From the NCBI GenBank assembly GCA_019510435.1, contig JAEKKJ010000017.1:57959-121958 (forward strand): a DNA stretch of 64,000 nucleotides. The letters run 5' to 3'. How positions within the stretch are numbered: the first letter of the stretch is position 1; each line of letters starts with the position of its first letter. The translations under genes and the position numbers were made by a program. The notes below the pieces were generated by a model that worked only from the letters and a program-made list of their open reading frames with translations, did not search any database and was not told the DNA's origin. The DNA comes from Caulobacterales bacterium (lineage in GTDB: Bacteria > Pseudomonadota > Alphaproteobacteria > Caulobacterales > Caulobacteraceae). Below, piece after piece: positions 43,930-53,201 of the stretch.

Positions 43930-45054
43930 ATGCAAGGGCCGCTGATGCGGAAGATCGCCGTCGTCGCCGCCGGAGGGACCGGCGGGCACCTGTTTCCCGC
44001 CCAGGCGCTGGCCGAGGCCCTGATCGCCCGCGGCTGGGGCGTGGTCCTGGCCTCCGACGAGCGGGTGGCGGGCCTGGCCCAGGACTTCCCGGCCGAGCGG
44101 CGGATCGGGCTGTCGGCGGCGACCTTCCGGCGTGGCGACCCGATCGGCATGGTCCGCGCGAGCTTCGCGGTGCTGCGCGGCACGCTGCAGGCGCGCGCGG
44201 CCTTCCGGGAGATCGCGCCGCGGGTGGTGGTGGGCTTCGGCGGCTATCCGTCGGTGCCGGGACTGGTCGCCGGCATCCTGGACCGCCGGCCGACCGTGAT
44301 CCACGAGCAGAACGCGGTGATGGGCCGCGCCAACCGCATGCTCGCCCCGCACGTGACCACGGTGGCCTGCGCCTTCCCGACCCTGCAGAAGGCCCCGCCC
44401 CAGGTGGCCGCCCGGGCGATGGTGGTGGGCAATCCCATCCGCCCGCCGATCCGGGCGCTGGCCGAGGTCCCCTACATCCCGCCCGAGCCGAACGGGCCGC
44501 TCCGCGTGCTGGTCACCGGCGGCAGCCAGGGCGCGCGGCTGCTGTCCGAACTGGTGCCCGAGGCGGTGCGGGCGCTGCCCGAGGAACTGCGCAAGCGGCT
44601 GGTGATCCAGCAGCAGACCCGGGCGGAGTCCATGAACACGGCCCGCCGGGCCTATCGCGACGCCCTGGTGGACGCCGAGATCGCGCCGTTCTTCCGCGAC
44701 ATCGCCAGCCGCCTGCGCGACGCGCACCTGGTGATCGGCCGCGCCGGCGCAGGCACGGTCTGCGAGTTCGCCGTGGCCGGGAAGCCGGCCATCCTTGTGC
44801 CCCTGGCCATCGCGCTGGATGACGACCAGGGCCAGAACGCCAAGCTGCTGGCCGACGCCGGCGGCGCGGAGATCGCCCGCGAGAGCCAGCTGACGGTGGA
44901 ATCGCTGTCGGGGGCGCTGACCAAGCTGCTCGGCAATCCGGCGCGCCTGGCGCGCATGGCCGAGGCCGCCCGCTCGGTGGCGATCCCGGACGCGGCCGAG
45001 CGGCTGGCGGACGTGGTCGAGCGCACCGCCGCGGCCGCCGACCGGGTCCAGTAG
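43930..45054 (+). CDS. murG: undecaprenyldiphospho-MurNAc-pentapeptide GlcNAc-transferase MurG
   Basis: This GT28-family enzyme of 374 residues converts lipid I to lipid II at the inner face of the membrane. It shows AAGGTGGHLFPAQALAEAL, VVGFGGYPSVPGLVAG, IHEQNAVMGRANRML, VTGGSQGARLLSE and the C-terminal UDP-GlcNAc site IGRAGAGTVCEFAVAGKPAILVPLAIALDDDQGQNAKLL (usual RxGAxT..E). The start could equally be the ATG at 43945 (MRKIAVVAAGG), which has AAGGG upstream and gives 369 residues. It closes the first block of the cluster. Confidence 0.95.
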   Translation: MQGPLMRKIAVVAAGGTGGHLFPAQALAEALIARGWGVVLASDERVAGLAQDFPAERRIGLSAATFRRGDPIGMVRASFAVLRGTLQARAAFREIAPRVVVGFGGYPSVPGLVAGILDRRPTVIHEQNAVMGRANRMLAPHVTTVACAFPTLQKAPPQVAARAMVVGNPIRPPIRALAEVPYIPPEPNGPLRVLVTGGSQGARLLSELVPEAVRALPEELRKRLVIQQQTRAESMNTARRAYRDALVDAEIAPFFRDIASRLRDAHLVIGRAGAGTVCEFAVAGKPAILVPLAIALDDDQGQNAKLLADAGGAEIARESQLTVESLSGALTKLLGNPARLARMAEAARSVAIPDAAERLADVVERTAAAADRVQ

Positions 45055-45284
45055 GCCGCGTCCAGTAACTATGAAGACCGCGACGCGCGAATTGCGCAAC
45101 CGACAGGCGATTTCGCCCTGTGCGGCCGGCGCAGATGTCGACAAGGCCACCGAAAAGTCCTGTGAATCCGGTCACTTTGCGACAAAGGCGGCTTGCACTA
45201 ACGCAAAGGTTGGTTAACCCTCAACCCAAGGTCGGTGGGGGCGGCGCACGTGGGGCGCCGCGCACTCTCTGGGAGGTTGAGACT
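45055..45284. other. intergenic promoter region of the secreted metalloprotease
   Basis: This 230-base stretch after murG contains a GANTC site (GAATC at about 45162) and the CtrA-half-site-like ggttaaccct (about 45213-45222). Neither is strong enough to annotate separately. GGGAGG stands before the ATG of the next gene. No coding region is seen. Confidence 0.4.
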
Positions 45285-46556
45285 ATGGCTTTCGGTATCA
45301 AACCGCTGCGTGCGGTCCTGCTCGCGACCGCGCTGGGCGTGACCGCGACGTCAGCGAACGCGGCGACCATCATCCTGCACAATATCGGCGGCGTGACGCC
45401 AGGCACGGACGCCTTCAACGGCTTCAAGCGCGCGGCCAACTTCTGGGGCTCGCAGTTCAGCAACGACATCACCATCAACCTGAACGTCGGCTTCAACCAC
45501 CTGGGCCCGAGCATCCTGGGCTCCACGAGCAGCACCTTCACCGTCAAGTCGATCCAGTCGGTGGAAGGCCACATGATCGCCGGCGCCAGCAGCTCGGCCA
45601 TCGACCAGTCGGCGACCGCCAACCTGCCGGCCCTCAGCCCCACCGCCTTCGGCGTCGGCGGCGTCAGCGTCATCACGCCCGGCTACACCCATCCCGAGAC
45701 CGGCGCCGGCAACGGCAATCCGTTCGGCACCGGCAATCCATACGGGATCGACAACTCCACCAACGTCTATGACACCGACGGCACCTTCAACAACGTCGCC
45801 ATCGGCGTGACGACGGCCAACGCCAAGGCGCTGGGCTACGCGGTCGATCCGCATACGATCGACGGCTCGATCACCTTCAGCTCGGACTTCGCCTTCGACT
45901 TCAACCCGACCGACGGCATCACCCCGGGGACCATCGACTTCCTGAGCGTGGCCACCCACGAAATCGGCCACGCCCTGGGCTTCGTCAGCGGGGTGGACGA
46001 CTACGACACCCTTGGCGGGCCCAACAGCCCGTACGCCCACTACGACTGCGGCGGGTTCGAGTGCCAGAACTACCCGGCCGAGGACGACTGGTTCGGCGAG
46101 ACCCTCGACCTCTTCCGCTATTCCCACGATCCGAACCACGTCGCGCCGGGCGACGACCCGACCCTGACCTGGGCGCCGGGGGTGGAGAGCTATTTCTCCG
46201 TCGACCGGGGCGCCACGGACCTGGGTAATTTCTCCACCGGCTCGTTCAACGGCGACGGCTGGCAGGCTTCGCACTGGAAGGCGCCGACGTCCGCGCCGTT
46301 CTGCTCGGGCCTGCTGGGGATCATGAACCCCTATGCCTGCCACAACACCGGCGGGATCGTCACCAACCTGGACCGCGAGGCCTTCGACGCCATCGGCTAC
46401 AACCTCGTCGACCAGGGCGACCGTCAGTACACCACGGCCGACATCTACAAGAACACCGCGGTTCCCGAGCCGGCGACCTGGTCGCTGCTGATCGGCGGCC
46501 TGGGCCTGATGGGCGCCATGCTGCGCCGGCGGCGGACGGCGACGCTGTCCGCCTGA
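45285..46556 (+). CDS. secreted metalloprotease with PEP-CTERM sorting tail
   Basis: This 423-residue protein has a signal peptide (MAFGIKPLRAVLLATALGVT, cleavage after ANA), then a NF038122-like metalloprotease domain with the zinc motif HEIGHALGFVSG (about residues 225-236, HExxHxxGF) and DRGATDLGNFSTG downstream. The C-terminal anchor is VPEPATWSLLIGGLGLMGAM followed by RRRR, a PEP-CTERM signal of the PEPxxW type. It should be exported and processed at the membrane. It is flanked by murG and murC, with its own promoter region upstream and a strong hairpin downstream, so it is probably an independent unit inside the dcw cluster. The function in the cell is unknown. Confidence 0.88.
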   Translation: MAFGIKPLRAVLLATALGVTATSANAATIILHNIGGVTPGTDAFNGFKRAANFWGSQFSNDITINLNVGFNHLGPSILGSTSSTFTVKSIQSVEGHMIAGASSSAIDQSATANLPALSPTAFGVGGVSVITPGYTHPETGAGNGNPFGTGNPYGIDNSTNVYDTDGTFNNVAIGVTTANAKALGYAVDPHTIDGSITFSSDFAFDFNPTDGITPGTIDFLSVATHEIGHALGFVSGVDDYDTLGGPNSPYAHYDCGGFECQNYPAEDDWFGETLDLFRYSHDPNHVAPGDDPTLTWAPGVESYFSVDRGATDLGNFSTGSFNGDGWQASHWKAPTSAPFCSGLLGIMNPYACHNTGGIVTNLDREAFDAIGYNLVDQGDRQYTTADIYKNTAVPEPATWSLLIGGLGLMGAMLRRRRTATLSA

Positions 46557-46580
46557 TCCCTCGCGAGCTCTGTTGTGGCG

Positions 46581-46605
46581 CGCCGCCGGACCCCGTCCGG
46601 CGGCG
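46581..46605 (+). terminator. strong hairpin after the metalloprotease
   Basis: CGCCGCCGGAC (46581-46591) and GTCCGGCGGCG (46595-46605) form a perfect 11-bp stem with a 3-base loop. Only a short T-containing tail (tcgtcatct) follows, but the stem is very stable. It isolates the metalloprotease gene from murC. Confidence 0.65.
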
Positions 46606-46696
46606 TCGTCATCTGAGGCCATCATGTGACCCCATCATGTGATGTTGGGGCGTGCGGCCGGTTCCTAAGTGCGGGGCTTTGAGCTAGCACGGAGGC

Positions 46697-48115
46697 ATGA
46701 CGCGACGACCCGTCCCCTTCGAGATCGGCCCGGTGCACTTCATCGGCATCGGCGGCATCGGCATGAGCGGCATCGCCGAGATCATGCTGCGGGTGGGCTA
46801 TTCCGTGCAGGGCTCGGACGCCAAGGCCAGCGCCAACACCGAGCGGCTGGAGAAGCTGGGCGCCAAGGTCTTCATCGGCCACGACGCGACCCACGTGGAG
46901 GGCGCCTACGCGGTCGTCTATTCCACCGCGGTCAAGGCCGACAATCCGGAGATGGTGGCCGCCCGCGAGCGCCGCCTGCCGCTGGTGCGCCGGGCCGAGA
47001 TGCTGGCCGAGCTGATGCGGCTCCAGTTCTCCGTCGCAGTAGGCGGCACGCACGGCAAGACCACCACCACCTCGATCATTGCCTCGCTGCTGGACGCCGG
47101 CGGCCTGGATCCCACCGTGGTCAACGGCGGGATCATCAACGCCTACGGCACCAACGCCAAGGTGGGCGAGGGCGACTGGATCGTGGTGGAGGCCGACGAG
47201 AGCGACGGCACCTTCCTGAAGCTGAAGTCCACCGTGGCGGTGGTCACCAACATCGACCCCGAGCACCTCGACCACTACGGCGACTTCGAAGCGGTGAAGC
47301 GGGCCTTCCGCGACTTCGTGGAGAACATCCCCTTCTACGGCTTCGCCGCGATCTGCACCGACCACGTCGAGGTCCAGGCCATGGCGGGGCGGGTGGAGAA
47401 CCGGCGGCTGGTCACCTATGGCGTCAACCCCCAGGCCGAGGTGCGGGCCGAGGCGATCAGCATGGGCCCGGACGGCGCGCGCTTCGACGTGGTCATCCGC
47501 CCGCGCGACGGGGCCGTGATGCGCTACGCCGACCTGCACCTGCCGATGGCGGGGCACCACAATGTGCTGAACTCGCTCGCCGCCGTGGCCGTGGCGCGCG
47601 AGCTGGGCCTGGAGGAGGCCGCGATCCGCAAGGGGCTGGCGGCGTTCGGCGGCGTGCGGCGGCGCTTCACCACCACCGGCGTGGCCCAGGGCGTGCGGGT
47701 GGTCGACGACTACGGCCACCACCCCGTGGAGATCGCCTCGGTGCTGAAGGCGGCCCGGGCGGTCACCGGCGGCAAGGTGATCGCGGTGGTGCAGCCGCAC
47801 CGCTACAGCCGCCTGCGCGACCTGTTCGACGACTTCTGCCACTGCTTCAATGACGCCGACACCGTGGTGGTGGCCGACGTCTATCCGGCCGGCGAGGCGC
47901 CCATCGACGGCGCCAGCCGCGACGCCCTGGTGGCGGGCCTGCGTCGCTATGGCCACCGCCGGGTGCTGGCGCTGGACGCGCCCGGTTCCCTGGCGGGGCT
48001 GGTGCGCGAGGAGGCCGTGAGCGGCGACCTGGTCGTGCTGCTGGGCGCCGGCGACATCACCAGCTGGGCCTATGCGCTGCCGGCCGAGCTCGACGCGCTG
48101 GGCGAGGCGGCGTGA
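46697..48115 (+). CDS. murC: UDP-MurNAc:L-alanine ligase MurC
   Basis: This 472-residue Mur ligase adds L-Ala to UDP-MurNAc. It has the N-terminal UDP-binding [19 protein letters not shown]-binding [14 protein letters not shown] (about residue 115), [25 protein letters not shown], and C-terminal [10 protein letters not shown] and [12 protein letters not shown]. It restarts the mur block after the metalloprotease and overlaps murB by four bases. Confidence 0.97.
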   Translation: MTRRPVPFEIGPVHFIGIGGIGMSGIAEIMLRVGYSVQGSDAKASANTERLEKLGAKVFIGHDATHVEGAYAVVYSTAVKADNPEMVAARERRLPLVRRAEMLAELMRLQFSVAVGGTHGKTTTTSIIASLLDAGGLDPTVVNGGIINAYGTNAKVGEGDWIVVEADESDGTFLKLKSTVAVVTNIDPEHLDHYGDFEAVKRAFRDFVENIPFYGFAAICTDHVEVQAMAGRVENRRLVTYGVNPQAEVRAEAISMGPDGARFDVVIRPRDGAVMRYADLHLPMAGHHNVLNSLAAVAVARELGLEEAAIRKGLAAFGGVRRRFTTTGVAQGVRVVDDYGHHPVEIASVLKAARAVTGGKVIAVVQPHRYSRLRDLFDDFCHCFNDADTVVVADVYPAGEAPIDGASRDALVAGLRRYGHRRVLALDAPGSLAGLVREEAVSGDLVVLLGAGDITSWAYALPAELDALGEAA

Positions 48116-49023
48116 GCGGGGGCGTGGCCGAGCTGCCGGCGGTCCGCGGCAAGCTGCTGCCCGGCGAGCCGCTAGGCCCCTTCACGTGGTTCCGGGTGGG
48201 CGGGCCGGCCGACTGGCTGTTCCTGCCGGCGGACTTGGTCGATCTGCAGCAGTTCCTGGCCGCCTTGCCGCCGGAGGTCCCGGTGACGGTGCTGGGCGTG
48301 GGCTCCAACGTCATCGTGCGCGACGGCGGCGTGCCTGGGGTGGTGATCCGGCTGGCCGGACGCGCCTTCGCTGGCGTGCAGGCGGACGGCGCGCGTGTCA
48401 CCACGGGCGCGGGGGCGCTGGACGCCGCCGTCGCGCGGGCGGCCGCCAAGGCCGGGATCGCGGGCCTGGAGTTCTACGCCGGCATCCCGGGCACGATCGG
48501 CGGGGCGCTGACCATGAACGCCGGCTGCTACGGCGCGGAGACCAAGGACGTGCTGGTGTCCGCCTGGGGCTTCGACCGCGCGGGCGTCCGCCGCGACTTC
48601 GCCCTGGCCGACTTCGGTTACAGCTACCGCCATTCGCAGGCCCCGGCCGACATCGTCTGGGTGGAGGCGACGTTCCAAGGCCGTCCCGACGATCCGGCCG
48701 CCGTCCAGGCCCGGATCGACGAGATCACCGCCCGGCGCGAACAGACCCAGCCGATCCGCGAGAAGACCGGCGGCTCCACATTCAAGAACCCGCCGGGCCA
48801 GTCCTCATGGAAACTTGTTGACGAAGCCGGGTGGCGCGGGAAGCTTCACCATGGAGCCATGTTCTCGCCTCTGCATTCCAACTTCATGATCAACACCGGC
48901 GAAGCTACCGCCGCGGACCTGGAGGGGCTGGGCGAGGCCGTGCGGGCCGACGTCAAGGCGAAGACCGGCGTCGAGTTGCAGTGGGAGATCAAGCGGATCG
49001 GGAGGGCGCAACGCCATGGGTGA
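48112..49023 (+). CDS. murB: UDP-N-acetylenolpyruvoylglucosamine reductase MurB
   Basis: This 303-residue FAD enzyme reduces UDP-GlcNAc-enolpyruvate with NADPH. It shows [34 protein letters not shown], the FAD region [25 protein letters not shown]-like [12 protein letters not shown] with the catalytic serine, and [20 protein letters not shown]. The GTG start at 48112 overlaps the murC stop (GTGA). The next gene, a histidine phosphatase, starts within its last eight bases. Confidence 0.96.
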   Translation: MSGGVAELPAVRGKLLPGEPLGPFTWFRVGGPADWLFLPADLVDLQQFLAALPPEVPVTVLGVGSNVIVRDGGVPGVVIRLAGRAFAGVQADGARVTTGAGALDAAVARAAAKAGIAGLEFYAGIPGTIGGALTMNAGCYGAETKDVLVSAWGFDRAGVRRDFALADFGYSYRHSQAPADIVWVEATFQGRPDDPAAVQARIDEITARREQTQPIREKTGGSTFKNPPGQSSWKLVDEAGWRGKLHHGAMFSPLHSNFMINTGEATAADLEGLGEAVRADVKAKTGVELQWEIKRIGRAQRHG

Positions 49024-49570
49024 GCCGGCTCTGATCCTGGTGCGGCACGGGCGGCCGAAGATCGACCTCGACGCTCCGCCGACCACCTGGACCCTGTGCC
49101 ACGAAGGCCAGGTCGGCTGTGCGCAGCTGGCCGAGCAGATCGTGGCCTACAAGCCCACGGCCGTGGTCTCCAGCCCCGAGCCCAAGGCCCTGGAGACGGC
49201 GCAGATCCTGGCCCACCGGCTGGGGCTGGAGGTGGTGGTCGACGAGGGTTTCCACGAGCACAAGCGGCCGGCCGCCTCGTTCGGCTCGGAGCAGGAGTTC
49301 CGCGACAGCATCGCCAAGGTGTTCGCCCAGCCGGCGGCCGCCTCCGCCCCGCACGGCGGCGAGAGCGCCCAGGCCGCCGCCCAACGCCTGGCCGAGACCC
49401 TGGCCAAGTACCAAGGCAAGCCCCTGCTGGCGGTCACCCACGGCACGGTGCTCAGCCTCTACCTGGCCCAGCGCCTGGGCCTGGACGCCCACGACCTCTG
49501 GCGCAGCCTGCACATGCCGGACGCCTTCGTCCTGGATGACACGGGGGCCCTGGTGACGCGGCTGGGCTGA
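49016..49570 (+). CDS. histidine phosphatase family protein
   Basis: This 184-residue phosphoglycerate-mutase-like protein has the phosphohistidine motif LVRHGRPK near the N-terminus, [15 protein letters not shown] (second Arg position replaced by Pro-Lys context), HEHKRP and the second catalytic histidine in [11 protein letters not shown]. Such phosphatases act on varied small phosphorylated substrates. The ATG lies eight bases before the murB stop, so it is translationally coupled to the cell-wall operon even though it is not a usual member. Confidence 0.85.
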   Translation: MGEPALILVRHGRPKIDLDAPPTTWTLCHEGQVGCAQLAEQIVAYKPTAVVSSPEPKALETAQILAHRLGLEVVVDEGFHEHKRPAASFGSEQEFRDSIAKVFAQPAAASAPHGGESAQAAAQRLAETLAKYQGKPLLAVTHGTVLSLYLAQRLGLDAHDLWRSLHMPDAFVLDDTGALVTRLG

Positions 49571-49594
49571 GGCTGGCTGGGGCAGCGCCCCCTA

Positions 49595-50230
49595 TCAGCG
49601 CCGCGGCCGTCGGATCGCCCGCACCGTCGCCCGATCCGCGCCGCCGCAGAACAGGCGCTCGCCGCCGTCGGACTCCAGGCCGGACACGCCCATGCCGGCT
49701 GGCATCTCCAGCCGCTCCAGCACCGCGCCGGTGTCGGGGTCGATCCGGCGTACGTCGCTCGTCTCGCCCTCCAGCGTGGCGTGCCACAGCTCGCCGTCCA
49801 CCCAGGTCACGCCGGTGACGAAGCGGTTGGAGGCGATGGTGCGCAAGACCGCGCCGGTCTGCGGATCCACCTGGTGGATCTGGCGCGTGCGGTACTGGCC
49901 GACCCACAGCGCGCCCTCGGCCCAGGCGAGGCCCGAATCGCCGCCGCCGCCCGGCGCGGGAATGGTGGCCAGCACCTCGCCCGTCGCCGGGTCGATCCTC
50001 TGGATGCGGTCCTCGGCGATCTGGAACAGGTGGCGGCCGTCGAAGGCGGTCCCGGCGTGGGCGGCCACGTCGAGGCTGCGGACCTCTGCCCCGGTGTCCG
50101 GATCGAGGGCGCGCAGCCCCTCGCCGGTGGCGAACCAGACGTTCTCGCCGTCGTAGGTCACCCCGTGGACGCGCTCGACGTCGGGGAAGGGCCCATATTC
50201 GCGGAGGATTTCGGCTTTGGAGTTGAACAT
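49595..50230 (-). CDS. beta-propeller protein, glutaminyl cyclase/SMP-30-like
   Basis: This 211-residue cytoplasmic protein (no signal peptide) is built of repeated propeller-blade segments: GVTYDGENVWFATGEGLRALDPDTGAEV, AFDGRHLFQIAEDRIQRIDPATGEVL, AWAEGALWVGQYRTRQIHQVDPQTGAVL and TWVDGELWHATL...RRIDPDTGAVLERL. It resembles glutamine-cyclotransferase-like propellers, but without export a cyclase role is uncertain. It is transcribed together with the upstream regulator gene nine bases away. Confidence 0.75.
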   Translation of the reverse strand: MFNSKAEILREYGPFPDVERVHGVTYDGENVWFATGEGLRALDPDTGAEVRSLDVAAHAGTAFDGRHLFQIAEDRIQRIDPATGEVLATIPAPGGGGDSGLAWAEGALWVGQYRTRQIHQVDPQTGAVLRTIASNRFVTGVTWVDGELWHATLEGETSDVRRIDPDTGAVLERLEMPAGMGVSGLESDGGERLFCGGADRATVRAIRRPRR

Positions 50231-50239
50231 GGACCGACC

Positions 50240-51460
50240 CTAGCCGCCTGGCAGGGCGGTCGGGAGTAACAAGGTCGTCGCGAGTCCTGGCGCGGGCGGG
50301 CGCATCCAGCGCAGGGCGCGCCCGCGGCCGACCGCCTGGGCCTTGCCCTGCGCCGCCAGCTCGTCCAGCGCCCGCTGCACGGTGCGCTGGCTGGCGTCCA
50401 GCGCCAGCGCCAGGGCCGAGCTGGACCAGGCCTCGCCGTCCTCCAGGCAGGCCAGCACCGCCGCGTGCCGCTCCTCGACCGGCCGGGCCAGCACCACCAC
50501 CTGCGGCGCGCGGCGCGGCGTCAGCGCAAAGCCGCGCCGGGTCGCGCTCACGCTCGCCAGCGGCCGCAGCAGGGTGCGCAGCCGCCCGGCCTCCACCCGC
50601 AGCCGCGCGCGGTGGGACTCGTCCGCCGCCTTGCCGCCGAACGCCAGCGCCACCAGCAGGTCGCGGGAGACGTCCCCGGGCCAGGCCTCGCCCAGCGCCC
50701 GCGCGAGGGCGAACAGCACCGGGCGGCGGGCCAGCGAGACCTCCATCTGGGCGTCGCGCACCAGGTGGCGGCAGCCGTCCACCACCAGGCCGTCCGAGGC
50801 CAGGAGCGCCTCCACCTCGTCCAGCCGCAGTGAGCGCTCCCCGCCCCCGCCGACGCGTCTGGCCGCAGGAGCCGCCAGCGCCTGCGCCGCCGCCGCCACC
50901 TCCGCCGACAGAGCCGGGATCCCCGCACGCCGCGCCGCCTCGGCCGCCCGCGCCAGGGCCGCCCGCGCTGCCTGCGCCTGGAGCCTGCGGACCGCCAGGG
51001 CCGCGACGCCCAGCTCGTGGGCCGCGCGCAGGGCAGGCGGCAGCGGCGAGGGGTCCAGGCGGGCCAGCCGCGCCTCCGCCTCGTCCAGGCGGCCGATCAG
51101 GAGCAGGCGCCGCACCTCCAGATAGCGGGCGTGGGCGGCGTTCACCCGGTCGCCGTGCGCCTCCAGCGCCGCGCGAGCCGCGTCCAGGGCCTTGGCCGGC
51201 CAGGCGAGGTCGCGCGAGGCCAGCGCCACTTCCGCCTCGGCCACCACGCACCGCGCCCGCGCCACGGCCTCCGCCGGCCCGAACGCCCGCGCCGCCCGGC
51301 GCAGCAGCGCCTTGGCCCGCGGGAAGTCGCCGAGCTGGGCCATGGCGATGCCCCGCAGGGCCAGGGCCGGCGCGTCCTCGCGCAACGCCACCCGCTTCAG
51401 GGCCCCCAGCGGATCGCCCGCCGCCAGCGCCTGTCCGGCCGCGGTGATCAGGGAGTCCAA
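50240..51460 (-). CDS. winged-helix/TPR-like transcriptional regulator, 406 aa
   Basis: An all-helical N-terminal half (about residues 1-195) rich in Ala, Leu and Arg resembles TPR repeats (ALALRGIAMAQLGDFPRAKALLRRAARAF). A middle segment (RSLRLDEVEALLASDGLVVDGCRHLVRDAQMEVSLARRPVLFALARALGEAWPGDVSRDLLVALAFG) looks like an OmpR-type winged helix. A C-terminal helix-turn-helix follows (EERHAAVLACLEDGEAWSSSALALALDASQRTVQRALDELAAQGKAQAVGRG). It is divergent from the DUF899 gene 86 bases away and probably regulates it and the propeller gene. The ligand is unknown. Confidence 0.78.
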   Translation of the reverse strand: MDSLITAAGQALAAGDPLGALKRVALREDAPALALRGIAMAQLGDFPRAKALLRRAARAFGPAEAVARARCVVAEAEVALASRDLAWPAKALDAARAALEAHGDRVNAAHARYLEVRRLLLIGRLDEAEARLARLDPSPLPPALRAAHELGVAALAVRRLQAQAARAALARAAEAARRAGIPALSAEVAAAAQALAAPAARRVGGGGERSLRLDEVEALLASDGLVVDGCRHLVRDAQMEVSLARRPVLFALARALGEAWPGDVSRDLLVALAFGGKAADESHRARLRVEAGRLRTLLRPLASVSATRRGFALTPRRAPQVVVLARPVEERHAAVLACLEDGEAWSSSALALALDASQRTVQRALDELAAQGKAQAVGRGRALRWMRPPAPGLATTLLLPTALPGG

Positions 51461-51546
51461 GGAAATCCCGCCAAACTTGTCACTCCCACCCGGGGACGCC
51501 GCGGGGCCAGGTTCGGCCGCGACAACGACGAGAGGTTCGAACGACC

Positions 51547-52350
51547 ATGACTAGATCAACCGACGGCGTCCGGGAAGACGGCCGCCTGGCCCTGCGCACC
51601 CTGCCCATCGTCTCCCCGCCCGTGGTCTCGCCGCAGGCCTGGAATGCCGCGCGCGCCCAGATGCTGGTGAAGGAGAAGGCCCACATGCGGGCCGGCGACG
51701 CCCTGGCGGCCGAACGCCGGCGGATGCCGTGGATGGCGGTCGACAAGGCCTATGAGTTCGAGGGCCCGGCCGGCAAGGTGCGGCTCCTCGACCTGTTCGA
51801 GGGCCGCCGCCAGCTGATCGTCTACCGCGCCTTCTACGAGCCGGGGGTGTTCGGCTGGCCCGACCACGCCTGCCGCGGCTGCTCGCTGGGCGCCGACCAG
51901 GTCTCGCACCTGGCGCACCTGAACGCCCGGGACACCACCCTGGCCTACGCCTCGCGGGCCCCGCAGGCCGACATCGCCCGGCTGAAGGCGAAGATGCGCT
52001 GGGCCATGCCCTGGTACACGATCACCGACAGCTTCGACGCCGACTTCGGGGTGGACCAGTGGCACGGCCACAACGTCTTCATCCGCGACGGCGAGCGCAT
52101 CTTCCGCACCAACTTCATCAACAACCGCGGCGACGAGGCCATGGGCACGGTGTGGAGCTATCTCGACGCCACGCCCCTCGGCCGCCAGGAGGCCTGGGAG
52201 GATTCTCCCGAAGGCTATCCGCAGACCCCGACCTACAAGTGGTGGAACTGGCACGACAACTACGAGGCCGAGGCTGCGCCGGACCCCAAGTGGGTGGAGG
52301 TGTCCGACGCCGGGGAGGCGGCTTTCCGCAACGCCGAAGCCGCCACGTGA
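51547..52350 (+). CDS. DUF899 family thioredoxin-like protein
   Basis: This 267-residue protein has the DUF899 hallmarks: WNAARAQMLVKEKAHMRAGDALAAERRRMPW, LLDLFEGRRQLIVYRAFYEPG, and the CxxC-containing DHACRGCSLGADQ (about residues 107-119), giving a potential dithiol redox site. It also has MPWYTITDSFDADFGV and YKWWNWHDNYE near the C-terminus. It is predicted cytoplasmic. It is divergent from the winged-helix regulator and overlaps the next small membrane protein gene (GTGA). Confidence 0.88.
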   Translation: MTRSTDGVREDGRLALRTLPIVSPPVVSPQAWNAARAQMLVKEKAHMRAGDALAAERRRMPWMAVDKAYEFEGPAGKVRLLDLFEGRRQLIVYRAFYEPGVFGWPDHACRGCSLGADQVSHLAHLNARDTTLAYASRAPQADIARLKAKMRWAMPWYTITDSFDADFGVDQWHGHNVFIRDGERIFRTNFINNRGDEAMGTVWSYLDATPLGRQEAWEDSPEGYPQTPTYKWWNWHDNYEAEAAPDPKWVEVSDAGEAAFRNAEAAT

Positions 52351-52598
52351 GCGGCGTGGCCAGGCTGACGCGCGGCCTCTGCCTGGCCGCCAGCCCCACC
52401 TTCGCGCTGATGGCCCTGCTGAGCGCAGGGCCTGACGCCGGGCCCATGGCGGCCATGTGCTCCGCCGGCTCTCCGCTAGGCGGGATGGTCCCGATGTACC
52501 TCCTGATGAGCGTCTTCCACGCGGGACCGTGGCTGAGGCTCGCGGCAGGGCGAGCGGGAACTCGCGCCCTGTCGCCATCCGGCCGGCCTCTGAACTAG
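52347..52598 (+). CDS. small membrane protein, 83 aa
   Basis: The GTG start overlaps the DUF899 stop codon (GTGA). The product (SGVARLTRGLCLAASPTFAL...) has two hydrophobic segments, about residues 11-33 and 43-58 (GMVPMYLLMSVFHAGPWL), and a basic tail. The overlap and hydrophobic pattern support a real, translationally coupled gene. I know only that similar small membrane proteins accompany DUF899 genes; the function is unknown. Confidence 0.65.
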   Translation: MSGVARLTRGLCLAASPTFALMALLSAGPDAGPMAAMCSAGSPLGGMVPMYLLMSVFHAGPWLRLAAGRAGTRALSPSGRPLN

Positions 52599-52644
52599 GA
52601 TCGGCGCCGCGCACGCCAGCTTGGCGTCGGTGGGAGGGTGGTCG

Positions 52645-53076
52645 ATGGCGGGCGATGAGTTTGTGGCGACGGGCGGCTGCCTCTGCGGGGCGGTGCGGTT
52701 CGGCCTCAGGGAGAAGCTTTCGCCCGTGGGGTTCTGCCACTGCTCGCAATGCCGTCGGGTCTCGGGAACGGGCTCGAACGCGGTGCTCAACGTGCCCGGC
52801 AAGCGGTTCCAGTGGCTGGCGGGCGAGGACAGCCTGCGCCGATACGAAACCGCCAGTGGCTGGGGGACCGCCTTCTGCGCCATCTGCGGCTGCCCGATGC
52901 CGCAACCAACCCCGGACGGCGCGCGGATGTTCGTTCCGGCCGGGGCCCTGGACGGCGATCCCGCGCTGAGGCTGGCCGGGCATATCTTCGTCGGCTCCAA
53001 GCCGGCCTGGGTCACGATCTGCGACGACGGCCCACAGTTCGAAGCGCACGCCGAAACTGGAGCGGCGGGCGGCTAG
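52645..53076 (+). CDS. GFA-family (glutathione-dependent formaldehyde-activating-like) protein
   Basis: This 143-residue zinc-binding protein of the Gfa/CENP-V fold has the cysteines in the expected places: GGCLCGAVRF, FCHCSQCRRVSGTG and AFCAICGCPM. Despite the family name, most members are not proven formaldehyde-glutathione enzymes. GGGAGGG precedes the ATG at 52645, which I prefer over the in-frame codon at 52621. Confidence 0.88.
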   Translation: MAGDEFVATGGCLCGAVRFGLREKLSPVGFCHCSQCRRVSGTGSNAVLNVPGKRFQWLAGEDSLRRYETASGWGTAFCAICGCPMPQPTPDGARMFVPAGALDGDPALRLAGHIFVGSKPAWVTICDDGPQFEAHAETGAAGG

Positions 53077-53201
53077 CGGCCGACGCTCGCGCCGCCGCGC
53101 CGCTGTCTCCCCAGCGGTCGCGTCTGGCCTCCCAGTCTCCGCCCTCTGCAACATTTGCCAGTCCCAACCGTTGCAGCACGCACCCGAGCTGGAGGAACAT
53201 C

